From RUG11462 sp036308645 (lineage in GTDB: Bacteria; Bacillota; Clostridia; Oscillospirales; Acutalibacteraceae): DNA of 64,000 nt. The stretch is taken from contig JAXJVH010000022.1 of the NCBI GenBank assembly GCA_036308645.1, positions 1 to 64,000 of the forward strand, in the 5' to 3' direction. Each line of letters starts with the position of its first letter. The stretch's first letter is position 1. The notes beneath the pieces were generated by a model, which saw nothing but the letters and a program-made list of their open reading frames with translations, had not been told where the DNA came from and did no database searches. Shown here in pieces: positions 52,081 to 60,134 of the stretch. The position numbers and the translations under genes were made by a program.

Positions 52081-53238
52081 TTAATCAAACATACCTTTTA
52101 ATTTATCAAAAAAACTTTTTTGTTTTTTATAATTCTTTTCATCGGTAGCGTTGTCAAATTTTTCGAGAATATCCTTTTGCTCTTTGGATAGATTTTTCGG
52201 AATTTCAACGTTTATTTTAACATACTGATTACCTTTTCCGGTGCCGTTAATTCGTTTGATACCTTTGCCTGTTAATTTGAATTCGTCACCGGGTTGAGTA
52301 CCCTCGTGGATTTTAAGTTTGACTTTTCCGTCAAGCGTAGGAACTGAAATTTCAGCGCCGAGCGCCGCCTGAACAAAGGTAACCGGGATTTCACAATAAA
52401 CATCAAAACCGTTTCTTTCAAAAATCGGATGCGGTCTTACCGTTACTTCAATACGAAGGTCGCCGTTTGAACCGCCGTTTACGCCTGCGTCACCCTGACC
52501 GCGAACGTTCAACATCTGCATATCGTCAATACCGGCAGGAATATTAACATTGTGTTCACGTGTTATGCGTACTCTGCCTTTGCCCGAACATTTTTCGCAA
52601 GGACTTTCAATGATTTTACCTGTACCCGAACAACGTGAACAGGTGGTTTGAGTTTGCATAACGCCGAAAGGCGTTCTCTGTTGAACAACCTGTGAACCCG
52701 AACCGTTACAAACAGGACAGGTTTTTGGCGAAGTGCCTGCCTTTGCACCCGAGCCGCCGCAAGCAGAACAGGTTTCAACGTGTGAAACCTTTATATTTTT
52801 GGTACAGCCTTTTGCCGCTTCTTCAAAAGAAATTGTAATACGTGCCGCAACGTCTGCGCCGCGTCTTGGAGCATTGGGATTGGAACGTCTGCCACCGCCG
52901 CCGAATCCCCCACCGAATCCGCCGCCGAAAAGGTCTGAAAAAATATCGCCGAAATCGCCGAATCCGCCGCCGAATCCGCCTGCGCCGGCTCCACCTGCTC
53001 CGAAATTCGGGTCAACGCCTGCGTGGCCGAATTGGTCATAGCGGGATTTCTTTTCAGAGTCGGAAAGCACTTCGTACGCTTCGTTGACTTCTTTAAATTT
53101 TGCCTCGGCTTGCTTGTCATCAGGATTAAGGTCCGGGTGATATTTTTTTGCCAATTGTCTGTATGCTTTTTTTATAGTTGCGTCATCAGCGTTCTTATCA
53201 ACACCCAAAACCTCATAATAATCGCGCTTTTCTGCCAT
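52081..53238 (-). CDS. dnaJ: Chaperone protein DnaJ
   Basis: A 385-residue co-chaperone that stimulates DnaK. The J domain (about 1-70) has HPD in KKYHPDLNPDD; a Gly/Phe-rich stretch (about 75-120) follows. Four CxxCxGxG zinc motifs are present (CSACGGSG, CPVCNGSG, CSRCSGTG, CEKCSGKG), then the substrate-binding C-terminal domains. GGGAG lies before ATG. It is the last gene of the grpE-dnaK-dnaJ operon, and a REP-like palindrome sits between dnaK and dnaJ. Confidence 0.97.
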   Translation of the reverse strand: MAEKRDYYEVLGVDKNADDATIKKAYRQLAKKYHPDLNPDDKQAEAKFKEVNEAYEVLSDSEKKSRYDQFGHAGVDPNFGAGGAGAGGFGGGFGDFGDIFSDLFGGGFGGGFGGGGRRSNPNAPRRGADVAARITISFEEAAKGCTKNIKVSHVETCSACGGSGAKAGTSPKTCPVCNGSGSQVVQQRTPFGVMQTQTTCSRCSGTGKIIESPCEKCSGKGRVRITREHNVNIPAGIDDMQMLNVRGQGDAGVNGGSNGDLRIEVTVRPHPIFERNGFDVYCEIPVTFVQAALGAEISVPTLDGKVKLKIHEGTQPGDEFKLTGKGIKRINGTGKGNQYVKINVEIPKNLSKEQKDILEKFDNATDEKNYKKQKSFFDKLKGMFD

Positions 53239-53288
53239 TGTTCCAACTCCCTAAAATATATGTAAACGTAATTGATATTACAATAAAC

Positions 53289-53310
53289 GGGCGACCGCAC
53301 AGGGTCGCCC
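53289..53310. repeat. REP-like palindrome between dnaK and dnaJ
   Basis: GGGCGACC-GCACAG-GGTCGCCC followed by CTATAAATTT; the same type as at 9493-9580 and 25123-25144. Confidence 0.75.
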
Positions 53311-53344
53311 CTATAAATTTAATTTAAATGCCGAATTTTTACGA

Positions 53345-55180
53345 TTAGTTTTCGTCTGTTTCGGTAAATTCAGCGTCGTAAACGTTGCTGTCGTTCTGGG
53401 CATTACCCTGTGCGCTTTGTGCGCCCTGAGCATTAGGATCGCCCTGAGGTGCTTGCTGATAAAGTTTTTCTGCTACTGCATAAAGTGATTTTTGCAATTC
53501 TTCCTGTTTTGCTTTGATTGCTTCAAGGTCGTCGCCTTTGAGTGCTTCTTTGAGCGCTTCAATAGCAGTATTTACAGGTGCTTTTTCAGCGTCGCCGATT
53601 TTGTCGCCTGCGTCTGCAAGAGTTTTTTCTGCCTGATATACCATCTGATCGGCGTTGTTTCTTACATCAACTGCTTCTCTGCGTTTTTTATCCTCTTCAG
53701 CGTACTGTTCAGCCTCATTAACGGCTTTTTCAATATCCTCTTTGCTCATAGAAGTGTTAGAAGTGATAGTGATAGCCTGTTCTTTGCCTGTGCCTTTATC
53801 TTTTGCCGAAACGTGAACGATACCGTTTGCGTCAATATCAAAAGTTACCTCAATCTGAGGGATTCCTCTTGGTGCGGGTGCGATACCGTCGAGGTGGAAT
53901 ACGCCCAAAGTCTTGTTATCTTTAGCAAATTCTCTTTCACCCTGTAAAACGTGAACTTCAACAGAAGTCTGACCGTCGGCGGCAGTTGAGAAAATCTGCG
54001 ATTTTTTAGTAGGAATAGTTGTGTTTCTTTCAATAACCTTTGTTGAAACACCGCCCATTGTTTCAATACCGAGTGACAACGGAGTAACGTCGAGAAGAAG
54101 AAGTCCTTTAACATCGCCGCCCAAAACGCCTGCCTGAATAGCAGCGCCTACTGCAACACATTCATCAGGGTTGATACCTTTAAACGGCTCTTTGCCGATA
54201 AAGTTTTTGATAGCCTCGTTAACGGCAGGAATTCTTGAAGAACCGCCTACCATCAAAACTTTGTGAATTTCAGAAGCCGAAAGGCCTGAATCTTTGAGCG
54301 CCTGTCTTACAGGACCCATTGTAGCTTCTACCAAATCAGCGGTAAGCTCGTTGAATTTTGCTCTTGTAAGAGTGGTTTCATAATGTTTAGGACCTGTTGC
54401 GTCAGCGGTAATAAACGGAAGATTGATGTCTGCCTGTGTAACGCCCGAAAGGTCGATTTTTGCTTTTTCGGCAGCGTCTTTAATTCTCTGCATAGCCATT
54501 TTATCGCCTGAAAGGTCAATGCCCTCTTTTGCTTTGAAATCAGAAACGATATAGTCCATAATTCTCTTATCGAAGTCGTCGCCGCCCAAACGGTTGTTAC
54601 CTGCGGTTGCCAAAACTTCCTGAACGCCGTCGCCCATTTCAATGATAGATACATCGAATGTACCGCCGCCGAGGTCGTAAACCATAACTTTCTGGTCAGC
54701 TTCTTTGTCTACGCCGTAAGCAAGCGCTGCTGCGGTAGGCTCGTTGATAATTCTTTTAACTTCAAGACCTGCGATTTTACCTGCGTCTTTTGTAGCCTGA
54801 CGCTGTGCGTCTGTAAAGTAAGCAGGAACAGTAATAACTGCTTCTGTTACAGGGCTGCCGAGATAAGCCTCTGCGTCGGATTTAAGTTTCTGCAAAATGA
54901 TAGCCGAAATTTCCTGTGGAGTATAAGCCTTACCGTCAACGGTAACTTTGTAATCCGTACCCATTTCTCTTTTAATAGATGAAATAGTTTTATCAGGATT
55001 GGTAATAGCCTGACGTTTTGCAACCTGGCCTACCATTCTTTCGCCGTTTTTAGAAAAAGCAACAACCGAAGGAGTTGTTCTTGCACCCTCTGCGTTTGCG
55101 ATAACAACCGGCTCGCCGCCTTCAATAACTGCAACGCAAGAGTTTGTTGTACCAAGGTCAATACCAATAATTTTTCCCAT
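53345..55180 (-). CDS. dnaK: Chaperone protein DnaK (Hsp70)
   Basis: A 611-residue Hsp70. The N-terminal nucleotide-binding domain starts GKIIGIDLGTTNSCVAV and contains VYDLGGGTFDVSI and the adenosine motif VLMVGGSSRIPAV. The hydrophobic linker LLLLDVTPLSLGIETMGG leads to the substrate domain, and the tail is Gln/Gly-rich ending EFTETDEN. AAAGGA lies before ATG. grpE lies 64 nt upstream. Confidence 0.98.
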   Translation of the reverse strand: MGKIIGIDLGTTNSCVAVIEGGEPVVIANAEGARTTPSVVAFSKNGERMVGQVAKRQAITNPDKTISSIKREMGTDYKVTVDGKAYTPQEISAIILQKLKSDAEAYLGSPVTEAVITVPAYFTDAQRQATKDAGKIAGLEVKRIINEPTAAALAYGVDKEADQKVMVYDLGGGTFDVSIIEMGDGVQEVLATAGNNRLGGDDFDKRIMDYIVSDFKAKEGIDLSGDKMAMQRIKDAAEKAKIDLSGVTQADINLPFITADATGPKHYETTLTRAKFNELTADLVEATMGPVRQALKDSGLSASEIHKVLMVGGSSRIPAVNEAIKNFIGKEPFKGINPDECVAVGAAIQAGVLGGDVKGLLLLDVTPLSLGIETMGGVSTKVIERNTTIPTKKSQIFSTAADGQTSVEVHVLQGEREFAKDNKTLGVFHLDGIAPAPRGIPQIEVTFDIDANGIVHVSAKDKGTGKEQAITITSNTSMSKEDIEKAVNEAEQYAEEDKKRREAVDVRNNADQMVYQAEKTLADAGDKIGDAEKAPVNTAIEALKEALKGDDLEAIKAKQEELQKSLYAVAEKLYQQAPQGDPNAQGAQSAQGNAQNDSNVYDAEFTETDEN

Positions 55181-55244
55181 AATAAATTCTTCCTTTCAAG
55201 AATAAAAAATCAAAATTTAATTCATTTTAATGCTAAGTAATATT

Positions 55245-55814
55245 TTAATCGCAATTTGCGACTTTAACCATTGCCGGGCGTAAAAGAGTTTCGCCTAATT
55301 TGTATCCGGTCTGTAAAACCTCTGTGATAATGTTTTCGCCGACCGACTCGTCTTCGACTTTCATAACCGCCATGTGGAAGTTTACGTCAAATTCTTCGCC
55401 TGCCGGATTAATTTCTTCAAGACCGAGTTTTTTAAGCTCATCAGTCAGCCCCTTGATTGTCATTGAAACGCCTTTTGCATAATCGGCTGAATTTTCGTCA
55501 GCGCTGAGCGCTCGGTTGATATTATCAAGCGACGGCAAAATTGCTTTTAAGGTTTCGCCTTTTACGTAAGAAGAAAGTTTTTCTTTCGCCGCAGTTTCTC
55601 TTTTTTTATAATTATCGAATTCCGCCGCGGTTCGAAGCAACATATCTTTTGTTTCTTTAAGCTGTGCTTTCAAATCCTCAATTTCTTTTTCACTTTTGGA
55701 TTCTTTTTTCGTTTTGGCCTTTTTTTCTTTAGCCTGAACTTTTTCCTCTGCTTTAGTTTCTTCGGAAACTGTATCTTGAGTATCTTTTTCGACTTGCTCG
55801 TTTTTTTCGCTCAT
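55245..55814 (-). CDS. grpE: Nucleotide exchange factor GrpE
   Basis: A 189-residue GrpE. The N-terminal 55 residues are charged and Lys/Glu-rich; a long coiled-coil follows (KDMLLRTAAEFDNYKKR), then the C-terminal beta domain with FHMAVMKVE and VLQTGYKLGETLLRPAMVKV. AAAGGAAAC stands before the ATG. hrcA is not upstream; the divergent neighbour is an M23 peptidase. Confidence 0.96.
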   Translation of the reverse strand: MSEKNEQVEKDTQDTVSEETKAEEKVQAKEKKAKTKKESKSEKEIEDLKAQLKETKDMLLRTAAEFDNYKKRETAAKEKLSSYVKGETLKAILPSLDNINRALSADENSADYAKGVSMTIKGLTDELKKLGLEEINPAGEEFDVNFHMAVMKVEDESVGENIITEVLQTGYKLGETLLRPAMVKVANCD

Positions 55815-55901
55815 CTTTTTGTTTCCTTTCCATGATTGTTTTAAATGAAATAAAAGGTAACCGCATTAACAATTATGCCCTCTTTTTCATTCGGTATGTT
55901 C

Positions 55902-55929
55902 ATTTTACACCATAATTATTTATTGTCAA
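55902..55929 (-). promoter_or_regulatory. Promoter of the grpE-dnaK-dnaJ operon
   Basis: On the minus strand: TTGACA (55924-55929), a 16-nt spacer and TAAAAT (55902-55907), about 90 nt before the grpE ATG. Confidence 0.6.
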
Positions 55930-55958
55930 TAGTTTAAATGTAAACAAATTGTGAACAA

Positions 55959-55975
55959 TTTGACTTTTTTTGACC
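55959..55975. promoter_or_regulatory. CtsR-type heat-shock operator
   Basis: Plus strand TTTGACT-TTT-TTTGACC is the CtsR heptad direct repeat (minus: GGTCAAA-N3-AGTCAAA). It lies 30 nt upstream of the grpE -35 box. A second, poorer half-site is at 55990-55996. A palindrome, CAAATTGT-GA-ACAATTTG, flanks it at 55945-55962. No CIRCE (TTAGCACTC-N9-GAGTGCTAA) is present. Confidence 0.65.
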
Positions 55976-56066
55976 TTTGATTGATATTGTTTGACTAATT
56001 TGTGAATAAAAAATTAATTTGCGGTCAAAACTATGCTTGAACAAAACAGAAAGGTCGAAATTTATT

Positions 56067-56768
56067 ATGGGAAACGAGCATAAAAAGGGAAGGGTAAATC
56101 CGAATAAAGCAGGAATGTATTTTTCTTTAGCGGTTTGTGTTATTGCGCTGGCGATCGGCAGTTATTCTGCGGTGAACCGCAAGTCGGAACTTTATGAAAG
56201 CGGCGTCACCACAACCGAGAGCGTTGTCGAAATCAGAAAAAATCAGACCGATGTAACTAAAACCGACGCTGAAAATACAACGGCAAAAACTACCGAAAAA
56301 GAAGTTGAAACTCAATCAACGGAAAAATCGAGCGAAACCACGACAAGCGTTGTTGCAAATCATTTTGTTATGCCGTTAGGCGGAACTGTTAAAAAGGAAT
56401 TTTCAAATGAAAATTTGCAGTACAGCGAAACTTACGGCGACTGGCGAATTCATAACGGAATTGATATAGCGGCGAAAAAAGGTACCGAAGTCTGCTCGGC
56501 AGGAAAAGGCAAAGTGAAAAAGGTTTATGACGACTCCGTTTTGGGAAAAACAGTTGTGATAGACCACGGCAACGGTATCGAATGTTACTATTGCGGTGTA
56601 AAAAGCGTAAGCGTGACAAAAGGCGATGTTGTGGAAATAGGTCAAAGAATAGGCGTAGTGGGCAATATTCCGAGCGAGGTTGCAGATGAAACACATCTTC
56701 ATTTTATGGTTTTAAAAGAGGGAAAAGAAGTTGACCCGATAAAAGAACTCGAACTTGAAGACAATTGA
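56067..56768 (+). CDS. M23 metallopeptidase, SpoIIQ-like
   Basis: About 233 residues. An N-terminal transmembrane helix (about 14-36) is followed by a Thr/Glu-rich spacer to about 95 and an M23 domain (about 105-225). The metal-binding residues are intact: HNGIDIA (first His and Asp) and THLHFMV (HxH). The layout matches SpoIIQ, the forespore partner of SpoIIIAH in endospore formers; clostridial SpoIIQ also keeps the catalytic residues. It diverges from grpE. The ATG at 56067 has a weak AAAGG upstream; the longer frame from 56019 was rejected. Confidence 0.78.
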   Translation: MGNEHKKGRVNPNKAGMYFSLAVCVIALAIGSYSAVNRKSELYESGVTTTESVVEIRKNQTDVTKTDAENTTAKTTEKEVETQSTEKSSETTTSVVANHFVMPLGGTVKKEFSNENLQYSETYGDWRIHNGIDIAAKKGTEVCSAGKGKVKKVYDDSVLGKTVVIDHGNGIECYYCGVKSVSVTKGDVVEIGQRIGVVGNIPSEVADETHLHFMVLKEGKEVDPIKELELEDN

Positions 56769-56837
56769 TATAAATAAGAAGGTTATGCTCATATAATAAG
56801 TATATAACACAATTGCCCTCGAACCGATAAGGGGCAA

Positions 56838-56883
56838 ACAAAAGCCGACGTTGAACATTTTATGTTTAGCGTCGGCTTTTGTC
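56838..56883 (+). terminator. Terminator after the M23 gene
   Basis: Long stem of about 20 bp (ACAAAAGCCGACG / CGTCGGCTTTTGT at the base) with a short loop. Confidence 0.8.
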
Positions 56884-56902
56884 TTGTTTTAAAAACAAAA
56901 TG

Positions 56903-56940
56903 CACAAAAATAAGTTAGTACAAACTAACTTATTTTTGTG
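56903..56940. promoter_or_regulatory. Upstream iron-type operator in a 17-bp palindrome
   Basis: A perfect inverted repeat, CACAAAAATAAGTTAGT-ACAA-ACTAACTTATTTTTGTG. Its core GTTAGT-N4-ACTAAC recurs at the feo promoter and before feoB. Confidence 0.6.
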
Positions 56941-56985
56941 TTTTGCCGAAATTTATAAAAAAGGCAAGAATTTTATTATAAAAGG

Positions 56986-57039
56986 TTGACAAATGCTTTT
57001 TCGGTGTTATAATGATTATTGTAGTTAGTTAAGACTAAC
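56986..57039 (+). promoter_or_regulatory. feo promoter with operator just downstream of -10
   Basis: TTGACA (56986-56991), 16-nt spacer, TATAAT (57008-57013). The operator GTTAGT-TAAG-ACTAAC (57024-57039) covers the start site, so binding would block transcription. DtxR/IdeR-like iron regulation is inferred; no regulator gene is in the window. Confidence 0.7.
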
Positions 57040-57198
57040 TTTATACAGATTTAATATTTACTGCAAACAGTATAGTTACCGTCATAAATATTATCGGCAG
57101 TAATATACTTTTTAATGTATCAGAATTCATATTATATTATAAGTAAAAGTATTATTCAAATAATCAGCGGTTTAATAATTCTTTTTAGGGAGGACAAT

Positions 57199-57420
57199 AT
57201 GAGAACTTTGAAAGACGCTAAAGTCGGCGAAAAAGTAACTGTTTTAAAGTTGAACGGCGAAGGTCCGCTTAAACGCAGAATTATGGATATGGGCATTACT
57301 AAAGGAATAGAAATAATAATAAGAAAAGTAGCGCCGCTCGGCGACCCGCTTGAAATTTCGGTTCGAGGATATGAGTTATCTCTTCGTAAAGCCGACGCCG
57401 AAATGATTGAAATAAACTAA
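57199..57420 (+). CDS. feoA: Ferrous iron transport protein FeoA
   Basis: A 73-residue SH3-like cytoplasmic protein needed for FeoB function. DAKVGEKVTVLKL, LKRRIMDMGITKGIEI, PLGDPLEISVRGYELSLRKADAEMI is the standard FeoA pattern. AGGGAGG lies before ATG; the frame continues upstream to 57115 without a ribosome site. A terminator-like hairpin follows, then feoB. Confidence 0.94.
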   Translation: MRTLKDAKVGEKVTVLKLNGEGPLKRRIMDMGITKGIEIIIRKVAPLGDPLEISVRGYELSLRKADAEMIEIN

Positions 57421-57421
57421 A

Positions 57422-57446
57422 CAGAGATCGAAAGGTCTCTTTTTTA
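57422..57446 (+). terminator. Terminator or attenuator between feoA and feoB
   Basis: Stem AGAGATC / GGTCTCT with a GAAA tetraloop and T6 tail, 2 nt after the feoA stop. It would reduce read-through into feoB. Confidence 0.6.
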
Positions 57447-57455
57447 AGAAAAACA

Positions 57456-57471
57456 GTTAGTTAAAACTAAC
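57456..57471. promoter_or_regulatory. Third iron-type operator, upstream of feoB
   Basis: GTTAGT-TAAA-ACTAAC, the same half-sites and 4-nt spacing as the two sites upstream of feoA, 20 nt before the feoB ATG. Confidence 0.6.
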
Positions 57472-57490
57472 ACGAAGGTGAGGAACACAA

Positions 57491-59623
57491 ATGAGTTTGA
57501 AAATTGCGCTTGCGGGTAATCCTAATTGCGGCAAAACTACGCTTTTTAATATGCTTACCGGCTCTAATCAATATGTCGGAAACTGGGCGGGAGTTACCGT
57601 AGAAAAAAAGGAAGGCAAGTTGAAAAAGGACGAGAGCGTTACCATAACCGACCTACCGGGTATTTATTCGCTTTCTCCATATACTCTTGAAGAAGTGGTT
57701 GCAAGAAATTACCTTGTAAACGAGCGCCCCGACGCAATACTCGATATTGTCGACGGCACTAACCTTGAGCGAAATCTGTATCTTACAACTCAATTATCCG
57801 AACTCGGCATACCCGTTGTAATCGCAATAAATATGATGGATGTTGTGGCAAAAAACGGCGACAGCATCAACACCGAAGAATTATCAAAAAAACTCGGTTG
57901 CAGAATTGTTGAAATTTCAGCGTTAAAAGGAACGGGTATCGAAGAAGCGGCAGACGTTGCCATTGAAATGGCTAAAAAAGGCAAGCCTGTTCCAAGACAC
58001 AACTTTTCGGGCGAGGTTGAACACGCCTTGGCGCATATTGAGGAGGCTGTACTTCACGATTTGCCTGCCGAACGGCAGCGTTGGTACGCTATTAAAATTT
58101 TTGAACGTGATGAAAGAGTTCAAAAAGCGCTCAAAATTCCGCAAAATACGCTTCAGCATATTGAAGAGGATATTAAAGTGGCGGAAGCGGTGCTTGATGA
58201 TGATGCTGAAAGCATTATCACAAACGAACGTTACAACTACATAACCGCTATACTTAAAGATTGCTATAAAAAGAAAGACAGATATGCTCTTTCAACCTCT
58301 GATAAAATCGACAGAATTATTACAAACAGAATTTTGGCTATACCGATATTTATTGTCGCTATGTTTTTGGTTTATGCCATCTCAATCGGGACTGTGGGCG
58401 ACTGGACGGTAGGCTTTATGAACGATACCCTGTTCGGTGAATGGATTATTCCGAGCGCAACCGATTGGCTGACGGGCATTAACTGTGCGCCGTGGCTTGT
58501 AAGTTTGATTTCCGACGGTATTTTAGGCGGAGTCGGCGCAGTTTTAGGCTTTGTTCCGCAGATGTTTATTCTTTTCCTTTTGTTATCTATGCTTGAGGAC
58601 TGCGGATATATGTCAAGAGTAGCGTTTATAATGGATAAAATTTTCCGAAAATTCGGACTTTCGGGAAAATCATTTATCCCTTTGCTTGTCGCAACAGGCT
58701 GCGGCGTTCCGGGAATTATGGCTTCAAGAACCATTGACCAGGAACGTGACAGAAGAATGACGGTTATGACAACAGGCTTTATCCCTTGCGGCGCTAAAAT
58801 GCCTATGGTCGGACTTATCGCAGGAGCGCTTTTCGGAGGTAGCGCTTGGGTGGCAACCTCTGCTTATTTAATAGGAATAGGCGCAGTATTGATTTCCGGT
58901 CTTATTTTAAAGAAAACAAAGCCTTTTGCAGGCGAGGCGGCTCCTTTTGTAATGGAACTTCCGGCATATCACGCTCCGGTCGCCGTTAACGTTTTCAGAA
59001 CAACTTGGGACAGAGTTTGGTCGTTTATAAAACGTGCAGGTACGGTTATTTTAGCGGCAAGTATAATAGTCTGGTTGCTTAACAGCCTTTCATTCGAGGG
59101 CGGTTTACACTATATCGGCGAGGGCGATGAAAACTCTGTTCTTAATACAGTCGGCGGCGCTATAGCTATAATATTCAAGCCTTTGGGATTCGGAAAATGG
59201 CAAGCCGCTGTGGCAACGCTTTTAGGCTTACTTGCAAAAGAAGAAATTGTAGGCGCTTTCGGTTCGTTCGATATGGGTACTGCAAAAGACGCTATCGGCG
59301 CGGTACTCGGCAACGGTATTTCGGCATATTCATTTATGATTTTCAATCTGCTTTGCGCCCCTTGTTTTGCTGCTATGGGTGCAATCAGAAGAGAGATGAA
59401 CAGCGCTAAATGGACCGCCGCCGCTATCGGTTATATGTGTGCGTTTGCATATTCGATTTCGCTTATTGTTTATCAGATTGGTATGCTTATTTCGGGAGCA
59501 GGCTTTACAGTTTGGACTGCCGTTTCCTTTATAGTGCTTTTTGCACTTGTATATTTAATTTTCAGAAGAAATAAATACAATGATAATTCTTTGAAAGTAA
59601 AAGTCATTTCTCTTAAAAAATAA
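57491..59623 (+). CDS. feoB: Ferrous iron transporter FeoB
   Basis: A 710-residue GTP-gated Fe(II) uptake protein in the inner membrane. The N-terminal G domain has G1 GNPNCGKT at 9-16, the switch I region NWAGVTVEKKEG, G3 DLPGIYS, G4 NMMD and G5 SALKGTG. A helical spacer leads to the membrane part with two gate repeats, including ATGCGVPGIMASRTI and GFIPCGAKMPM, whose Cys residues line the pore. AAGGTGAGG lies before the ATG. Confidence 0.97.
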   Translation: MSLKIALAGNPNCGKTTLFNMLTGSNQYVGNWAGVTVEKKEGKLKKDESVTITDLPGIYSLSPYTLEEVVARNYLVNERPDAILDIVDGTNLERNLYLTTQLSELGIPVVIAINMMDVVAKNGDSINTEELSKKLGCRIVEISALKGTGIEEAADVAIEMAKKGKPVPRHNFSGEVEHALAHIEEAVLHDLPAERQRWYAIKIFERDERVQKALKIPQNTLQHIEEDIKVAEAVLDDDAESIITNERYNYITAILKDCYKKKDRYALSTSDKIDRIITNRILAIPIFIVAMFLVYAISIGTVGDWTVGFMNDTLFGEWIIPSATDWLTGINCAPWLVSLISDGILGGVGAVLGFVPQMFILFLLLSMLEDCGYMSRVAFIMDKIFRKFGLSGKSFIPLLVATGCGVPGIMASRTIDQERDRRMTVMTTGFIPCGAKMPMVGLIAGALFGGSAWVATSAYLIGIGAVLISGLILKKTKPFAGEAAPFVMELPAYHAPVAVNVFRTTWDRVWSFIKRAGTVILAASIIVWLLNSLSFEGGLHYIGEGDENSVLNTVGGAIAIIFKPLGFGKWQAAVATLLGLLAKEEIVGAFGSFDMGTAKDAIGAVLGNGISAYSFMIFNLLCAPCFAAMGAIRREMNSAKWTAAAIGYMCAFAYSISLIVYQIGMLISGAGFTVWTAVSFIVLFALVYLIFRRNKYNDNSLKVKVISLKK

Positions 59624-59635
59624 GGATTGAAAACT

Positions 59636-59809
59636 ATGGATTTGAATTTACCTACAATATTGATTTCAGCGGTAATTATTGCGGTGTTTTTGCTGATTGT
59701 GATAAAAGGCATAATTAACCGTAAACAAGGAAAATCCTCCTGCGGATGTAATTGCGAGGGTTGCGCTATGAAAGGAAATTGCCATTCTAAAAACGAAGCG
59801 AAGAATTAG
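59636..59809 (+). CDS. FeoB-associated Cys-rich membrane protein
   Basis: A 57-residue protein with one transmembrane helix (about 6-27) and a tail CGCNCEGCAMKGNCH that could bind metal. It is the small partner often found downstream of feoB in Firmicutes. AAGGA lies before ATG 59636, 12 nt after feoB. A strong terminator follows. Confidence 0.88.
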   Translation: MDLNLPTILISAVIIAVFLLIVIKGIINRKQGKSSCGCNCEGCAMKGNCHSKNEAKN

Positions 59810-59822
59810 AGTTAAATTTTAA

Positions 59823-59863
59823 AAACAGGGCTGTCTTTTTTAAAAAAGACAGCCCTGTTGTTT
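59823..59863 (+). terminator. Terminator of the feo operon
   Basis: A perfect 36-nt palindrome, AACAGGGCTGTCTTTTTT with its complement, followed by a T-rich tail. The MITE-like element starts right behind it. Confidence 0.85.
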
Positions 59864-60059
59864 TGGTTCTTTTGCAAAAGTTGGGATGTAGATTGGCTCC
59901 CTCTGACGAGAGAGCTGTCGAGCGAAGCGAGACTGAGGGAGAGAAAATCCAAAGTATTTAACTATCTTTATTCTTTCTCTCCTTCACGGCAAAGCCGTGC
60001 CGCCTCCCTCGTCAGAGGGAGGCGATAAGTGTTGAAACCCCAACATTAGGAATAGAACC
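59864..60059. repeat. MITE-like palindromic element, copy C (196 bp)
   Basis: Ends GGTTCTTTTGCAAAAGTTGGG at left and CCCCAACATTAGGAATAGAACC at right. The internal inverted pair CCCTCTGACGAG and CTCGTCAGAGGG is present. It is nearly identical to copy B, with a small deletion near CTCTCCTTCACGG. Confidence 0.85.
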
Positions 60060-60134
60060 GTTATTTTTAATAATTGATATAAGGGAGCAGTGCTTATAAA
60101 GCGGTTTAGCGTGTTTTTGATTAGGAGGTTAAAT

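Noticed and set aside
55815..56066. CIRCE/HrcA site at the dnaK operon
   Set aside because: No TTAGCACTC-N9-GAGTGCTAA is present; the only palindrome is CAAATTGT-GA-ACAATTTG, and the heptad repeat fits CtsR better.
56903..56940. 17-bp palindrome upstream of feo as a terminator only
   Set aside because: There is no T-run after the stem, and its core matches the two other operators in half-site and spacing.
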